Source of the DNA: Calliopum simillimum
Taxonomy: Eukaryota; Arthropoda; Insecta; Diptera; Lauxaniidae
Reading direction: 5' to 3'
Assembly: GCA_951812925.1 (NCBI GenBank)
Contig: OX638370.1
Location: 27,271,964-27,335,963, forward strand
DNA length: 64,000 nt
The first letter of the stretch is position 1, and each line of letters opens with the position of its first letter. Under the pieces are notes generated by a model. That model was not told the origin of the DNA and did not search any database. It saw only the letters and a list, made by a program, of their open reading frames with translations. Positions 1-11,540 of the stretch are shown here, piece after piece. A program made the position numbers and the translations under genes.

Positions 1-396
1 AAAAACTGGGCGAAATCCGACAAGAGGCCGTGGCACCTCCCATATAAGCATACATTTCAAAATGCTATACTGAAATAGTTTTTTGAAATAATCCAACTAA
101 ATTTCACACGAATACTAAAAACTATAAATGCACACTTTGAGCTAAAACTCGACGAAGACGGACAAGAGGGCGTGGCATCACACATAAAAGCAAAAGCTTC
201 AAAATGCTATATTTAAAACGTTTTTTGAGATAATTCAACCGAATTTCACTGCGACACTAAGAACTATGTATAAATGCAAGCTCTGAGCAAAAACTCGGTG
301 ATCTCGAACAAACTGGCGTGGCACCTCCCATAGAAGCAAAATTTTCAAAATACTGCAGTATAGGGTATTGCAGGCCAAAGGATACAGCCTTACTAG
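1..396 (+). mobile_element. Helentron/DINE-1-like element, 3' part
   Basis: Two full units and part of a third of a roughly 143-bp tandem repeat (unit starts near 1, 144 and 289), each holding a GGCGTGGCAYC-type core and a 'cttcaaaatgctata' phrase. They end in a TAGGGTATT motif and then CTTACTAG at 389-396. The same units and end occur at 28731-29520, where the element can be seen whole inside a mariner. The CTAG end and internal tandem repeats suggest a non-autonomous Helitron relative. The copy is cut by the window edge and carries no gene. Confidence 0.5.
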
Positions 397-890
397 TTGT
401 ATTTCTCTTTGTGCTATATCCTCTTTTCAGCTCTGTGTGACCGAGTATTTTGTCGTTGTTAATATTGAAAAAATTGCATTTAATTTTACCTAACGGTGCT
501 TGTGAGAGAATTTAAATCAAATTTTGATGTACCTCGGCTTTTTTTGTAAATTCTTATTATAGATGTCAAATGAAGTTATAAAATTAAAGAGGTGGCGCTT
601 TTTTAAAAAAACGATAAAAAGCCCTGTGATGGGAAAAACGCTTTTTTACTCAAGAGGAAGGCATCTTACGAAAAAAATTTACATGGCATAAAATGATTAG
701 AATTGTTCAATGCACATACTTTAGTACCAATTTCTCGGAAGCGTTGTTATTTAGATTGATAGCCAGGCAACTATCAAAGCAATTTCATAGTAATATTGAA
801 GACAACAAAATTGGTGAATTGGCTAGGGAAGGCTGATTTTTCAATAAAAAAACCCATAAGCATAATCAAGGGAAAAATTGAAAATAAATC

Positions 891-1100
891 GTCGGATTAA
901 AACTACAACTAGACATCTACATATTTTGATGCTTTGAGTTAAGTATACAGAAACATGACGAAAAAACAGTTCTTGGTTCTCATCTATTTGTTTTTTTGAA
1001 ATAAAGTCCCCATCCAAATTTATGCAATTTCAAAAAACATAAAAAGCGTCTTTCTCAAAACATCAAAAATGTAGATGTCTAGTTGTAGTTTTAACCCGAC
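891..1100. repeat. Small palindromic element (MITE-like)
   Basis: Arms of about 40 bp at 891-931 and 1059-1100 are inverted copies of one another; each contains the phrase for 'CTAGACATCTACAT'. About 130 bp of unrelated AT-rich DNA lies between them. There is no coding capacity. The surrounding 397-890 shows no gene. Confidence 0.5.
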
Positions 1101-1124
1101 AAAATGTATTCAAGCATTTAAGAT

Positions 1125-1445
1125 CAATTCGGCCATCATATAGTAAGAAGCGTACTGAATTTCTAATAGCAATGTAGAAACATATTGGGAAACCATGCGT
1201 CTCACTTAGCGACGATCTTTGTAGGAGCTGTAAGGAGCCTGATATTGAAGAAATAGTTTTTCATTTCTTTTGCAAGTGTCCAACGTCGAAGTACCTTTGG
1301 TCATTTCAATATACAATCGCTTGATACACTATATGACTTTCTACTTGGTCTTTCTTTGCTAAAGCTCTCAGTACACAATGGGCTCGATTCCAAGGCCTAA
1401 GTTAATGCTGACAACATGATCATCTCTCGGATATAATCTAACCTT
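1125..1445 (+). pseudogene. 3' remnant of a LOA/Jockey-type non-LTR retrotransposon
   Basis: This stretch aligns by eye, with many substitutions, to the better preserved copy at 17709-18147. The Cys-Cys-His-Cys tail (roughly LCRSC then FHFFCKCP) can be followed through frame breaks at 1210-1290. It ends, like the other copy, in a TAACCTTACC-type tail. It is too decayed to encode anything. The start is arbitrary because the 5' part is lost. Confidence 0.55.
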
Positions 1446-3425
1446 ACCTTACTCACTTACAACTAAAATTCTTGAAAAATATTTTTATACGCCGCCACCA
1501 TACCCTAATTATACATATATTTTTCTGAAACATGGTTGACTTTATTAAAAGTAATTTTATGTTAAAAAATGTTTAATGAAAAATTGTACAATTAATTTGC
1601 ATATGGCACAAACAAAAATAAATTATTAGTAGCAAAAACAAAGCACAACATTTTTTAACAAATTTAATTTTATAAAGAAATATTCGTAAAATATATTTCT
1701 TAAATTTAATTTTTTTAATAAGCAAATGCATACATTTGTACTTTAGAAACAATAAGCATAAGCATTAAAATGAACTTTGTCAAAGTATGAAGAACGATGA
1801 ATCCTAATGTCAATTTCAAAAAGTAAAACTTACTTAAAAGTAGCTGTAAAAATTTATAAAAAATATGTACTTAAAATTATATAACTATGAACTAAATTTT
1901 AAGGTAAACTTATAATTTTTAACTGTATTAAAGTAATAATGAAAGCAATTGAGTAATATTAAAATAAAATGAGAAGACATTAAAAGTAAAAATAAAAACA
2001 AATTTTGAAAAATATGTTTATGGTTTTATGTACAGCACCAAATGTATATAAGAACTACAACTTAAATGAAGTCGCCTAAAAATATGCAATACACATGCTA
2101 ACATAATATGCTAAAATTTTAGCATGCATAAAGTTACGATTAGCAGTGAATATTCTTAGGCGCTCATTTTATTTCGAGCAAGTACGCGCCAATGCTGTAC
2201 GCCTAAGTAAGCTAATAGTTGGCTATAGCAAGTTTTTGAGTCATAATGCAGCACTTATTGATTTTTTTTTTTTTTTTGCATTAAACAAAAAATCGAAATT
2301 AAAACATTTTAAAAGTGATGTCAATGAAATGAAATTGTGATTTTATTAAAAACTCAAAACAAATTATATGTTTAATGTAATTAAATATTATGTAAAATTA
2401 AGTTTTGTCATAAGAAACATAACTGTTGGCATACAACTAAATTCAAAATAGTAAATGTACTAATTTAAATTAATAACATACAAACATATGTACATATTAA
2501 ATACATAAATAATAATAATAAAAATTAAAACTTATAATATTGACCATTTTTTCCCCGTAAACAAAAAAAAAAATCAAACACTGTAAACATTTACTCACAC
2601 CAAAAACAACAATTACATACAAGTACTCGTATGTAGCTATTATATTTAAATGTCTAAAGTTGCTTTGAATTTCTTAAAAAATAAAATAAAAAAAAAAAAT
2701 ATCAAAAAATTACTACTAATTTATATGAAAAAAGTAAAGTCCAAATGAAAGCCACCGCCTAATCTATTGAAAAAACAAAGTCTATACATATAAATCTATG
2801 AAAATATACAAAATATTTTTCATATAAATTATATAAAACATTTTTAAAAATACATACATACCTAACTATCATTACAAAAACAAAATATTATACATACCTA
2901 AATATATATAATATAAATGTGTATTTATTCATAATCCTTGCCAAAAGAAATGTAGTAAATTAAAATCTGACAAAAAAAAAATACCCAAAAATTCAAATAG
3001 AATTTATAGTAAAATTTTCAAAATACATACATACATACATGGTAGAATAGCATTTATTGCAACATACATACATAAATATACATACAAACCTATACTCTAC
3101 AAACAAAATAAAAACATTTTTTGCAAAATATTCCAAAACATAATAAATTTATAATATAAAATCAAGAATACAAATACATAATCGAATAACAACATACATA
3201 AATACCCGAAATTACATATACTATATGTATACTGACATTTGAAATATACATAAACATATTAATACATATACAATATATTTATAACCGCCACAGTTAAATT
3301 TAAAATAAATACTAAGAAACAACATCAAAAATGCAACATAAGTAGAAACTTTAACACAAAATATGGCCGCTTACTTGTTTTCCGGATTTTAATTTATCTT
3401 GAATTTTAACAGATATTTAATCTGA
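1446..3425. other. AT-rich non-coding stretch
   Basis: Almost pure A/T with short 'acatacatacat' runs (for example 3025-3075). Only short chance ORFs occur (2146-2340). I see no gene, RNA or transposon structure here. Confidence 0.7.
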
Positions 3426-3431
3426 ACCTTC

Positions 3432-3535
3432 AGTATGACCATTGACATTGGATATTGGACATTGAACGTTGTGTACAAGGCATTTGATGTTGGAAATTAA
3501 ATATTCGACATTGGACATTGTACATTTGACATTGC
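3432..3535. repeat. Degenerate 'GACATTGGA' minisatellite, array 1
   Basis: A run of imperfect 12-16 bp units built on TTGGACATTGAA / TTTGACATTG. A sister array of the same motif lies at 6420-6600, on the other side of a decayed retrotransposon. Confidence 0.7.
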
Positions 3536-4455
3536 TTTTTTTTGCGCCCGATCATGACCGGTGCCCAGTTGTGTAAGACTATCCTAAGCACCTCCCCTTT
3601 TTTCATCTCCTGGGAAACAGTTTAATTATTTAATCCACCTTTTCATAATCCTACGTTGGGCGTACGCTACATTTGTTCTTATAAGAGAGAGGGGTCTCAG
3701 CAGCCCTTGCCAACGTCTCTGCTTTTTTTTCATTAGAAAGAGGCAGACCGAGCGAATGAAAATCTCTTCAGGACTTGGGCCTTCTAGTAGCTTAACAAGC
3801 ATCAATGTCTCTCTTCTTTAAGCGTAGTCCAATTACATTATTTTTTTTTTTTTTGAGGATGATGGGTAAGCCCGATCGTCAACGGTGCCAGCTGTGTTGG
3901 ACTCTTCTTAACGTTCGCCTCCTCTTCGTCCTGTTCCCCCTAAGAAACAGTTTTTTGTTATTGCATGTAATCCATCTCATCATGATCCTACGCTGGGCGT
4001 TCGCTATATTTGCTTCTGTAAAAAGGAAGTGCCTTAGCAGCCCTTCCCAACAACTCTATTTTCTGTTTTAGAAAAGAGGCGGACCGAGAGAAGAAAAACC
4101 TCTTCAGGACTTGGGCTTTTTAGTAGCTTGATAAGCATCAAGGTCGCTCTTCTTTAAGCGAAGCCCAATTACATTGTACATTTTCTTTTTGAGGTTGATG
4201 GGAAAGCCCAATCGTCACCGGTATCTGTTGTGTTGGACTCTCCGAAGCATTCTATCTACTAAAACACCTCCTCTTTATCTTTTTCCTCCTGGGAAACAGT
4301 TTTTTGTTATTGCATCAGAGAGGTACCCTTTACTAAGGCAATTAATCCATCCTACGTTGGGCGCTATATTTGCTTCTTTAAGAGATAGGACCTTTGGAAG
4401 CCATTGCAAACATCTCTATTTTGTTTTTTAGATAAGAGGCAGATCTGAAGGGGTG
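3531..4455. repeat. Three tandem ~310-bp repeats
   Basis: Three head-to-tail units start near 3531, 3837 and 4172. Each runs through a 'cgatcrtsaccggtgcc' phrase, a 'cctgggaaacagtt' phrase, 'cctacgttgggcg', 'agcagccct' and 'gaggcagaccgag'. They abut the retrotransposon remnant on the minus strand at 4456-5645, on its 3' side, so they may be a tandemly repeated 3' untranslated region. The short ORFs at 3805 and 4174 are by-products of the repeat. Confidence 0.65.
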
Positions 4456-5645
4456 AAATTTGCAGCTGTATAATATAATGTTGCTGTTGTAGCAACTTCG
4501 AACAAAAATTGTGCAGTAAGTATTGATGTTAAACAGATTCTTGTAAATCAAGGCCTCGTCTACGATGGTTTCGTCGATGCGCGCAAGAAAGTGGTTTAGT
4601 TTGCGGCTCCAACCAGATCTTAATTGTGCTAGGATGCACCTGATGCCTTTGGGCAGTATCCTCTCCTCCTCTGCAATGGGTGGTGGACGTCCTCCGAGCA
4701 CAATTTTTGGGCTGTAACTCTCAATTACTTGGTCAAACGTTGCGCTCGCTGTAAACCAACGCAAGTCATTTCCATGTAGGAAGATGTTTGGGCGTATACC
4801 ACGCGGTGGTGGGTCTTGTGTCGTAAGGTGTTTGTTGGGATGGTTTTGCTTATGGCAGGCGTGTAGGAAATGTCTCATTAGCAGATTGTTGTGGTTCTTC
4901 AGCAAACAGGACTCTTTGTGGATGTGATCTTCGCTGGACATCAACACGCAGCCCGTGGCTGTGAGAAGGGGAGCATTTTGTGCAAACTGCAAACCAAACC
5001 AGTGTCACTAATTGTGGGCGACCAGATGAGGGCAGCGTAAATAGCTACCGAACTACCTATGGCTTTGTAGGTTGCAAACAGCGTTTCCTTGTCTGTTGCC
5101 CATGTGCTGCCCGCAAGGACCTTCAACACATTATTATGTTCACGCAATCGGTTTTGTGTTTTAGTTGCGTTTGCCGAGAAGGTGAGTAGACTGTCGAAGG
5201 TAACCCCCAGAATTTTGGGATATTTTACCGATGGTATGGGTCTGCCTTCAACATTTAAGTCGAGTGTCATCCTCGTTTTTCTCGTCCAAGGGGTGAACTT
5301 GACTTCTCCGCTGAGAGTTGTAAGTAGGTTACGGCTGTTGAAAAACGCTGCGACCTGCTTCAGGTAGTCAATAATGCTATCAATGAGTGTATTCACGTCG
5401 TTGCCTGTCGCTAAAATGGAGCATTCCTGATGTGGTGCATAAGGTGTAGGTGTCTTGACGGTTAGGCGGATTTTCGTCATTGTTGAGTTAGTTGTGGTGC
5501 TGTGATGTGGTCGTTTGCAGCATTGCTTGTAGTGTTGTTGAAGTGCTATAGCATGTTGCACGATAAGTTGCCTTCCACTCGCTCGGTGCATTTTACTTCG
5601 ACGGACTTCCTGTTTAGTTAGAGGTTCAACTGAAGTATTAGCCAC
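4456..5645 (-). pseudogene. Jockey-clade reverse transcriptase, 3' remnant
   Basis: Two overlapping frames (5645-4941 and 4992-4456) together give the end of a Jockey-type ORF2. The first holds the region after the RT active site (VKYPKILGVTFDSLLTFSAN, then a SSVAIYAALIWSP segment). The second holds the typical tail with RPPPIAEEE and LAQLRSGWSRKLNHFLARID. The catalytic YADD box and the endonuclease are absent, so the copy is 5' truncated. A frameshift lies near 4970-4990. It is dead. The family call rests on the tail motif, known in Jockey-like elements. Confidence 0.7.
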
Positions 5646-6419
5646 ACTGTCCAGCGTCCGAATCTTTCACTTGCCAGCTTCGTAAGGTATGAGCCTTGAC
5701 ATCTTGTGCTGTCCATTAATTCAGCAGTTGGTTTTTCAGCTAAGTATTTCTGGCTCATATCACAGCTGTAATGTTAACTGAATAACCAAGCAAATAGGTA
5801 TCGTCTGGCATCTCAATATGAAATACCGTCACCTTAACTATCATACTTGGGATAAGTCGCCAATGATATTTTTCATGACTTGGTGTTCTAACCAGTCCAT
5901 TTCAAAATAAGGATAAATTCAAAATTTCAAAAATCTTAAATTTGATCTATCTCAAAATCAATCTGGACCAAAAATGGAGTCGTTATTTGTTTGTGAAGCA
6001 TGTGAGTGTGGTAAACTGAAGTTCTGTTGCTATGCTACCTACGTACCATTTACCTCAGATATTCAGGAGCCTGAAAACCATCAACCCATCTGGCGCTGTT
6101 AAAAGTATTGCGAAGAACACCATCCGTCTACTGCGTTGACATTTGCTCTGGACGAACTAAATGCCCTTCATAACAACCGCTATGGCGTCGATTGTAAATC
6201 TATGTATCAGATCAAAAGCTTTAATATCTGTTTGAGAGATCGCCAAAGTTCCTTAGCGCTTATCGGTTTTATAAACATTTCTAGAGACTTTTCTGCTGTA
6301 TCCAAAATACACAGTGTACGATATGAGGATAAGGATTCTGGAGTGCCTTTGCCCTTGCTAATAAGTACCAGTTTTTTGAGTTTTCCATACTTCCGGAAAA
6401 ACTACTTCCATTAAACAGG
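5646..6419. other. No recognisable gene
   Basis: Moderate-GC sequence, probably more of the decayed retrotransposon or old repeat. The 92-codon ORF at 6136-6414 has no motif I recognise. I see no RNA or inverted-repeat structure. Confidence 0.4.
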
Positions 6420-6600
6420 TGCTGGATATTGCAAATTGTTCATTGGAATTTAGATATTGAACATTTTGTATCGGACATTGGATAACAAGCATTAGATATT
6501 GGACATTGAACATAAAATATTGGATATTGGTGGACATTATACACTGGACATACGATATTGAATACTGAATATTCAACATTAGACATTAGACAAAATTCCA
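6420..6600. repeat. Degenerate 'GACATTGGA' minisatellite, array 2
   Basis: At least ten imperfect units of about 14-16 bp built on GATATTGGACATTGAAC. It is the same motif as 3432-3535. The ORFs at 6358 and 6440 on the minus strand (runs of S/N-V-Q-Y-x) are translations of this repeat, not genes. Confidence 0.8.
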
Positions 6601-6639
6601 AGTTTTCATTTATTCCTAAGTTTTCTTGTACACGAAATC

Positions 6640-7384
6640 CCAACAAAAAAAGCAAATCTACACTTAAAAAAAAAATAATATTCTAAACTTTAAAAAACTA
6701 AACGCTGACTGCTACTTAAACCACCATGGCAACCAAAATAACTGAACACTTAATCACTTTGTATTAGAAAGCTACATATTAAATGAAATAAATATGATAT
6801 TTTCGAACAAATATTAAAGCAAATCAATGAAATAAAAATAAAAAAATAAATAATAATATAAATAGTATATATATTACCCAAAATTAAAACATAACAACAG
6901 CAAAGTAAAACCTAATAAAAAATTAATTGAAACAATAAATAATACGCTCAATTAAAAATGATTTATTCAAAAAATAATTTTTACATAAAACAATTTAATT
7001 TAAATCACATATCTCTAAAGCGCATTAAGTTATTTACCTAATAGTTAATTAACAATGACATAAAATGCTTTAAATGTTAAATTAATTCAGAAATACCATA
7101 AAATAAATTATAGTAAAATATGCATAATTAGAGAATAGCTGAATTTTAATAGTAAATAGTAAGCTGCTTATTTTTATTGTAAAAAAAAAATATAAAAAAC
7201 AAAGTTTAGTGAAATACATGTCTGTTTGTATAGCGAATTCTTAATATATATTGATTTATCGTAATGAGTTTTAATTTGTAAATTTAGTCCAATTTATAAT
7301 AAAATAATTTTTCTTTAAAAACATTTCTCGACACAAGAAACTAAAGAGCAAAATAAAAACTTCATATGAATTATTATGCAAAAA
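6640..7384. other. AT-rich non-coding stretch
   Basis: Over 80 percent A/T by eye. No ORF of note, no inverted repeat and no RNA gene seen. Confidence 0.7.
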
Positions 7385-8040
7385 AAAAACAAGTTTTGTT
7401 TCGTAAAACTTTTAAAAGTATAATTAAAATTACTACAAATATACCAACGATGTTTATTTTAAACTTACAACTTTAAAAGCAAAAATTTAAATATAAACGA
7501 TTTGAAACGAAAAGCAAAGTTACAAAACTTGAAAGTTTATTTGAGCGCAAAAAAATTAACATAAATTAAAAAATAAATTAAAAAAGAAAAAACTTAGTAA
7601 AAATTACCAAATAAATTGACAAATTTATGTAATGCGAACTTAGAATTAATAAAAAAAATTTAAAAAGCAACCAAACTTTAATAAGAAAAGAGAGAACTAT
7701 AAAAATAATCAACCAAAATCGTGCAAATTAAAAATAAAAATGGAGCAATTGTTAGGGTACTATTGGCGGAAATGTTGTTATCGAAGACAGTTATATGTAG
7801 CCCACGTGCATACTACGATGGGGCATGATCTTTTGAAAATTGATATATATTATTGATGAAAATAATATTCAAAATTCAAATAATTGTTTACTATTATTCT
7901 AAGTAAGTTAATAAAGTATTATTAGTTATAATTAATTATTAATTATTATTATTATTAATATTATTATTTAATAAAATAAACCAATAAAATAAAATAAAGA
8001 AATTAATTAAAAAGAAAATGTTCTTTTTTATTACCAACTA
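7385..8040. repeat. Proximal edge of the tandem duplication, copy 1
   Basis: 7385-7600 matches 24922-25110, and 7640-8035 matches 27370-27775, in the same order and orientation with only scattered differences. The second copy is split by the Penelope-like element. It marks the left edge of the repeat unit that also carries the receptor exons. It is non-coding and ends with a TAT/TAA microsatellite-like run at 7920-7975. Confidence 0.8.
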
Positions 8041-8282
8041 CTGCGTTGCTACAGCTCCAATAATATCACTGTACAACATTTTTCAAGTCATTGACGGTGA
8101 ACTAAAATCCGTTATAAGGCGTCGAAAGTAGTCGCCGAAACAAGTAATTCTGCCAGAGCGTTTTGCAAAGTTGGCTCATATAAGGATTTTATTGCCAAAT
8201 CCGTTTTTTGCATCAAATTGGATTTTGAGCGATTTTTCGATTTTTTCATATGGCTATATCTCGGTAACGAGCCGAAAATATT

Positions 8283-9784
8283 AGCCGTGTTTTTTTTGAC
8301 GCGTATATACAATTGTGGATACCTTCAAATTGCGATAACTCATGAACAGTAAGGCACACAATAGAACTCTACGAAGCTTTTTTATGGAGAATCACGTTCT
8401 ATTTCATTTTATATTTAAAAAAATTTATTTTTAAGGAGGTATTTTATAAAAACTGGTTAGCGCCGATAAATGGCAAAAAATCACTTTTTTTTAAATAACT
8501 TCTAAATAATTATTTTTTTTTTTACAATAGATTAAAATTATTTGTAGAGCATGTGGTTCTCCTTGAAAAAGACCCTTGGACTTTTTATCGTACGACTCAC
8601 CGTTCAAAAGTTATCGCAATTTGAAGGTATCCACAATTGTATATACAGTGAAAGTCGCCTATAACGACTCCGCTTATAACGTCGAACCGCTTATAACGAC
8701 CCTTTTTCAGTCGTTTGGTTGGTTTCTTCATAAACCTTATGAGCATTTTGTCGGTTATAACGACCGTCGGATATAACGACAAGCCGGATGTAACGACTGC
8801 ATTTTGCCACATATTTGTTTTTTTCTGTCGCTTATAGCGACGATATTTGAAAATGAATAAAAAAAAAAAGAAATGAAAATAAGTAGTAGGCTTTTTAAGA
8901 ATTTTATTTGAACTTTTTTCGTCAAAAAGAAAATGAATTTATGCGTTTTTTTTTTTAAATTAGCAACTGCAAAATCAAAAAAAAGTAATTTTCAATGTAA
9001 ATTACAATGTTGAATCCGGATCTGGCCTCCGAAGGAGAGATTTCCTTGTACTATTATATACCCCTTAACAATGTGATATCCACAAAAATCTCGAAAAACC
9101 AAAATTTAAGGTTAAGATACAACCATTAAAGATAGGCCGGATTCAGCATCGAAATTTACATTGCAAATTTTTTTCCTTGTTTTTGTTTGTTCATAAATTT
9201 ATAAAAACCCGTAAAAATTCTTTTTTTTTTTTTCCAACAAAAAAAGTTCAAAAAAATCCTTAAAAATACAATATTTCGTTAACGCGATCAGGTAGAATTT
9301 TCGAAAATACCATTTTTGAGTCTGCAAACAAATGGAAAATGAACTGCATACTCTAGTTTCGAAGATTATTTTTGTCAAACCTTTTTTTGTTTTTGATTCA
9401 GATGTGAATACCATTTGGTAACTGAAATTTAACTCTGAAAATCGATTAGCTCGTTGACCGATTTTAAAAAACTTTTCCTGTATATTTGGACTCCACTGAA
9501 TAACTCTGCATAAAAAATCATGGAGTGGGACGACATTGAGGTAAAACCTAGTCCAAACAAGGCGTGCTGAATTAACTGCATGCAAAATAGGGTTAATTCA
9601 GTTTTGTTTTTAAAGAATTGCATTGAGTACGTAATTTTAATAAAATTGATAGCAAATGCAAACAGCGTATATATTAGCGTTAATGTCGGATATAACGACC
9701 GCCGGTTAAAGCGACCGACTTTGCGCGGTCCCTTGACCGTCGTTATAAGCGACTTCCACTGTACGCGTCAAAAAAAACACGGCT
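8283..9784. mobile_element. MITE with AGCCGTG ends, itself interrupted
   Basis: Inserted in the left arm of the 8067-11540 transposon. The ends are AGCCGTGTTTTTTTTGACG and its reverse complement, flanked by ATT at 8280-8282 and 9785-9787. The intact right arm of the host transposon (11300-11350) shows the uninterrupted sequence. Without the element nested inside it, it is only about 385 bp, with inverted arms of nearly 60 bp containing 'GGATACCTTCAAATTGCG'. Confidence 0.75.
8646..9761. mobile_element. pogo/Tigger-like non-autonomous element
   Basis: The ends are CAGTGAAAGTCGCCTATAAC at 8646 and, inverted, CAGTGGAAGTCGCTTATAAC ending at 9761, flanked by TA on both sides (8644-8645 and 9762-9763). 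Repeated TATAACGAC motifs lie just inside both ends (8660-8800 and 9685-9750). TA duplication and 'GCTTATAACGAC' termini are typical of the pogo/Tigger group. No transposase frame is visible in the 1.1 kb; the ORFs at 9199-9623 have no recognisable motif. Confidence 0.7.
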
Positions 9785-10099
9785 ATTGTTTTGATGACTT
9801 CAGCAATGTTGTAGCTATTGAATAGAAAAAAAAAAAATGCCGAACAAACTTAACCGAAAAAAATTCATCTAGGGCCCTAAAATCGCAAAAATGACAATTT
9901 TTTTACCATTTTCTTAGTATTTTACAACTTTTTTGATAAATAACTCGACATCGAACCACAAATAAGCTGTTTTTTTTTTCTTTTTCGCTTTATTTTAAAT
10001 CAAAAGAATATTTTTCAATTCATTTTTCAGCGACTATTACATAGTAAATATGAGTATATTTATATATATGACAAAAACTTTGTGGAATTTATATTGGTG

Positions 10100-11042
10100 A
10101 AAATCAAATATGAAGAACAGAAATGGAAGATTTGTTGTGACTTAAAGGTCATAAACATATTACAAGGTGTCATAGAAAAGGGCGGGTTTCCAACATACTT
10201 TTGCTTCCTTTGCAATTGGAATTCACGATACAAAGGTGGCCAATATCAAAAAAGAGATTGGATACTAAGAACCCAAGATAATCAAGCCGGAAATCGATCG
10301 AAGTGATAGTTAAGGATGTAGCTGGCACATTCGAATGTTTGAAAACCATCTTTCCAAAACTCAGCAATGAAAAAATTAGGGCTGGTACGTATTTGTTATC
10401 ATATATTTTTATGTTTATCTGCAGTGATCAACACTTCGCTCGATTCATATTTCTAATAAATTTTGTGTTTTTTTTTTTATTTCATGCAGGTGTAATGCAG
10501 GGACCGGGTATAAGAAAATTAATGAACAGCGATGAATTTACAAACGCGCTGAGTGGTGGTTACCGGCGTGCCCGGTTTGCATTGAAAACAGTGATCGAGG
10601 GCGTTTTAAGAAAGACACGCGTCCCGGAAGACGAGAGAAAGAAAAGAGTTCGTGATTTGCTCAGTTCCTACGAAAATATCAATGTATCAATGACGTTGAA
10701 AATACATTTTTTACATTATCACCTTGATATCTTTTTGCGCCAATTGCCCCAAGAATCAGACGAACAAGGTGAACGCTTCCACTAAGTTACCATGCCGTTC
10801 GAAAGCGATTCAAGGGAAAAAAATTGGATGCATTGCTTGCCGAAATATGTTGGTGGACAAGCAAAATAAGTGCATATGAAGCTGAAGACGCCGAAAACAC
10901 CGAATGCACCGAAGACGCCGACAAAGAACACACAGATACTGATATGGCAACGATGTCTTCTGATTCAGATGATGATTTCGAACCTTCCACGAAAAAAATG
11001 CGAATTTCAGAACCACAACCGACAGCATCAACTGATTTCTAA
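10100..11042 (+). pseudogene. Transposase 3' half of the long-TIR transposon
   Basis: Same family as the protein at 56996-54994. Recognisable blocks in order: KWKICCDLKVINILQGV and KGGFPTYFCFLCNW (10120-10220), a FPKLSNEKIRAG block (10350-10385), an intron-like gap with donor GTACGT near 10385 and acceptor TTCATGCAG near 10489, GPGIRKLM, and MTLKIHFLHYHLD followed by SDEQGERFH (to 10783). An in-frame TAA and frame changes follow; an acidic tail remains to 11042. The 5' half (zinc-binding region and first core block) is missing, so the copy is dead. Confidence 0.75.
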
Positions 11043-11540
11043 GATTAATATATTTTTATATCTTTTTCATATTACTTTTTACCTCTTTTTCATACAAAAA
11101 TGAATTGTAAAATATTCTTTTGTTTTGAAATAAAGCGAAAAAGAAAAAAAAACAGCTTATTTGTGGTTCGATGTCGAGTTATTTATCAAAAAATTGAAAA
11201 ATACTAAGAAAATTGTGAAAAAAATGGGTCATTTTTGCGATTTTAGGGCACTAGATGAATTTTTTTCGGTTAAGTTTGTTCGGCATTTTTTTTTTTCTAT
11301 TCAATAGCTACAACATTGCTGAAGTCATCAAAACAATATTTTCGGCTCGTTACCGAGATATAGCCACATGAAAAAATGGAAAAATCGCTCAAAATCCAAT
11401 TTGAGGCAAAAAACGGATTTGGCAATAAAATCCTTATATGAGTCAACTTTGCAAAACGGTCTGGCAGAATTACTTGTTTCGGCGAGTACTTTCGAAGCCT
11501 TATAACGAATTTTAGTTCACTTTTCATGTGTCGCACTGTG

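Larger units (their letters stand above)
8067..11540 (+). mobile_element. Long-TIR DNA transposon, internally deleted copy
   Basis: The ends read CACTGTAC (8067) and GCACTGTG (to 11540), flanked by TAT at 8064-8066 and 11541-11543, a plausible 3-bp target duplication. Long inverted arms run inward: 8099-8280 plus 9785-9990 on the left match 11110-11520 on the right. The left arm is broken by a nested MITE at 8283-9784. The remaining cargo is the 3' half of a transposase at 10100-11042. A fuller relative is at 54228-58092. CACTG ends with a 3-bp duplication are reminiscent of the CMC (Chapaev-type) superfamily, but I cannot confirm that. Confidence 0.7.

Noticed and set aside
2146..2340. 64-codon ORF
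   Set aside because: AT-rich chance frame with a poly-T-coded phenylalanine run; no motif or homologous copy seen.
6136..6414. 92-codon ORF in moderate-GC DNA
   Set aside because: No recognisable domain, no partner exon, next to decayed retrotransposon DNA.
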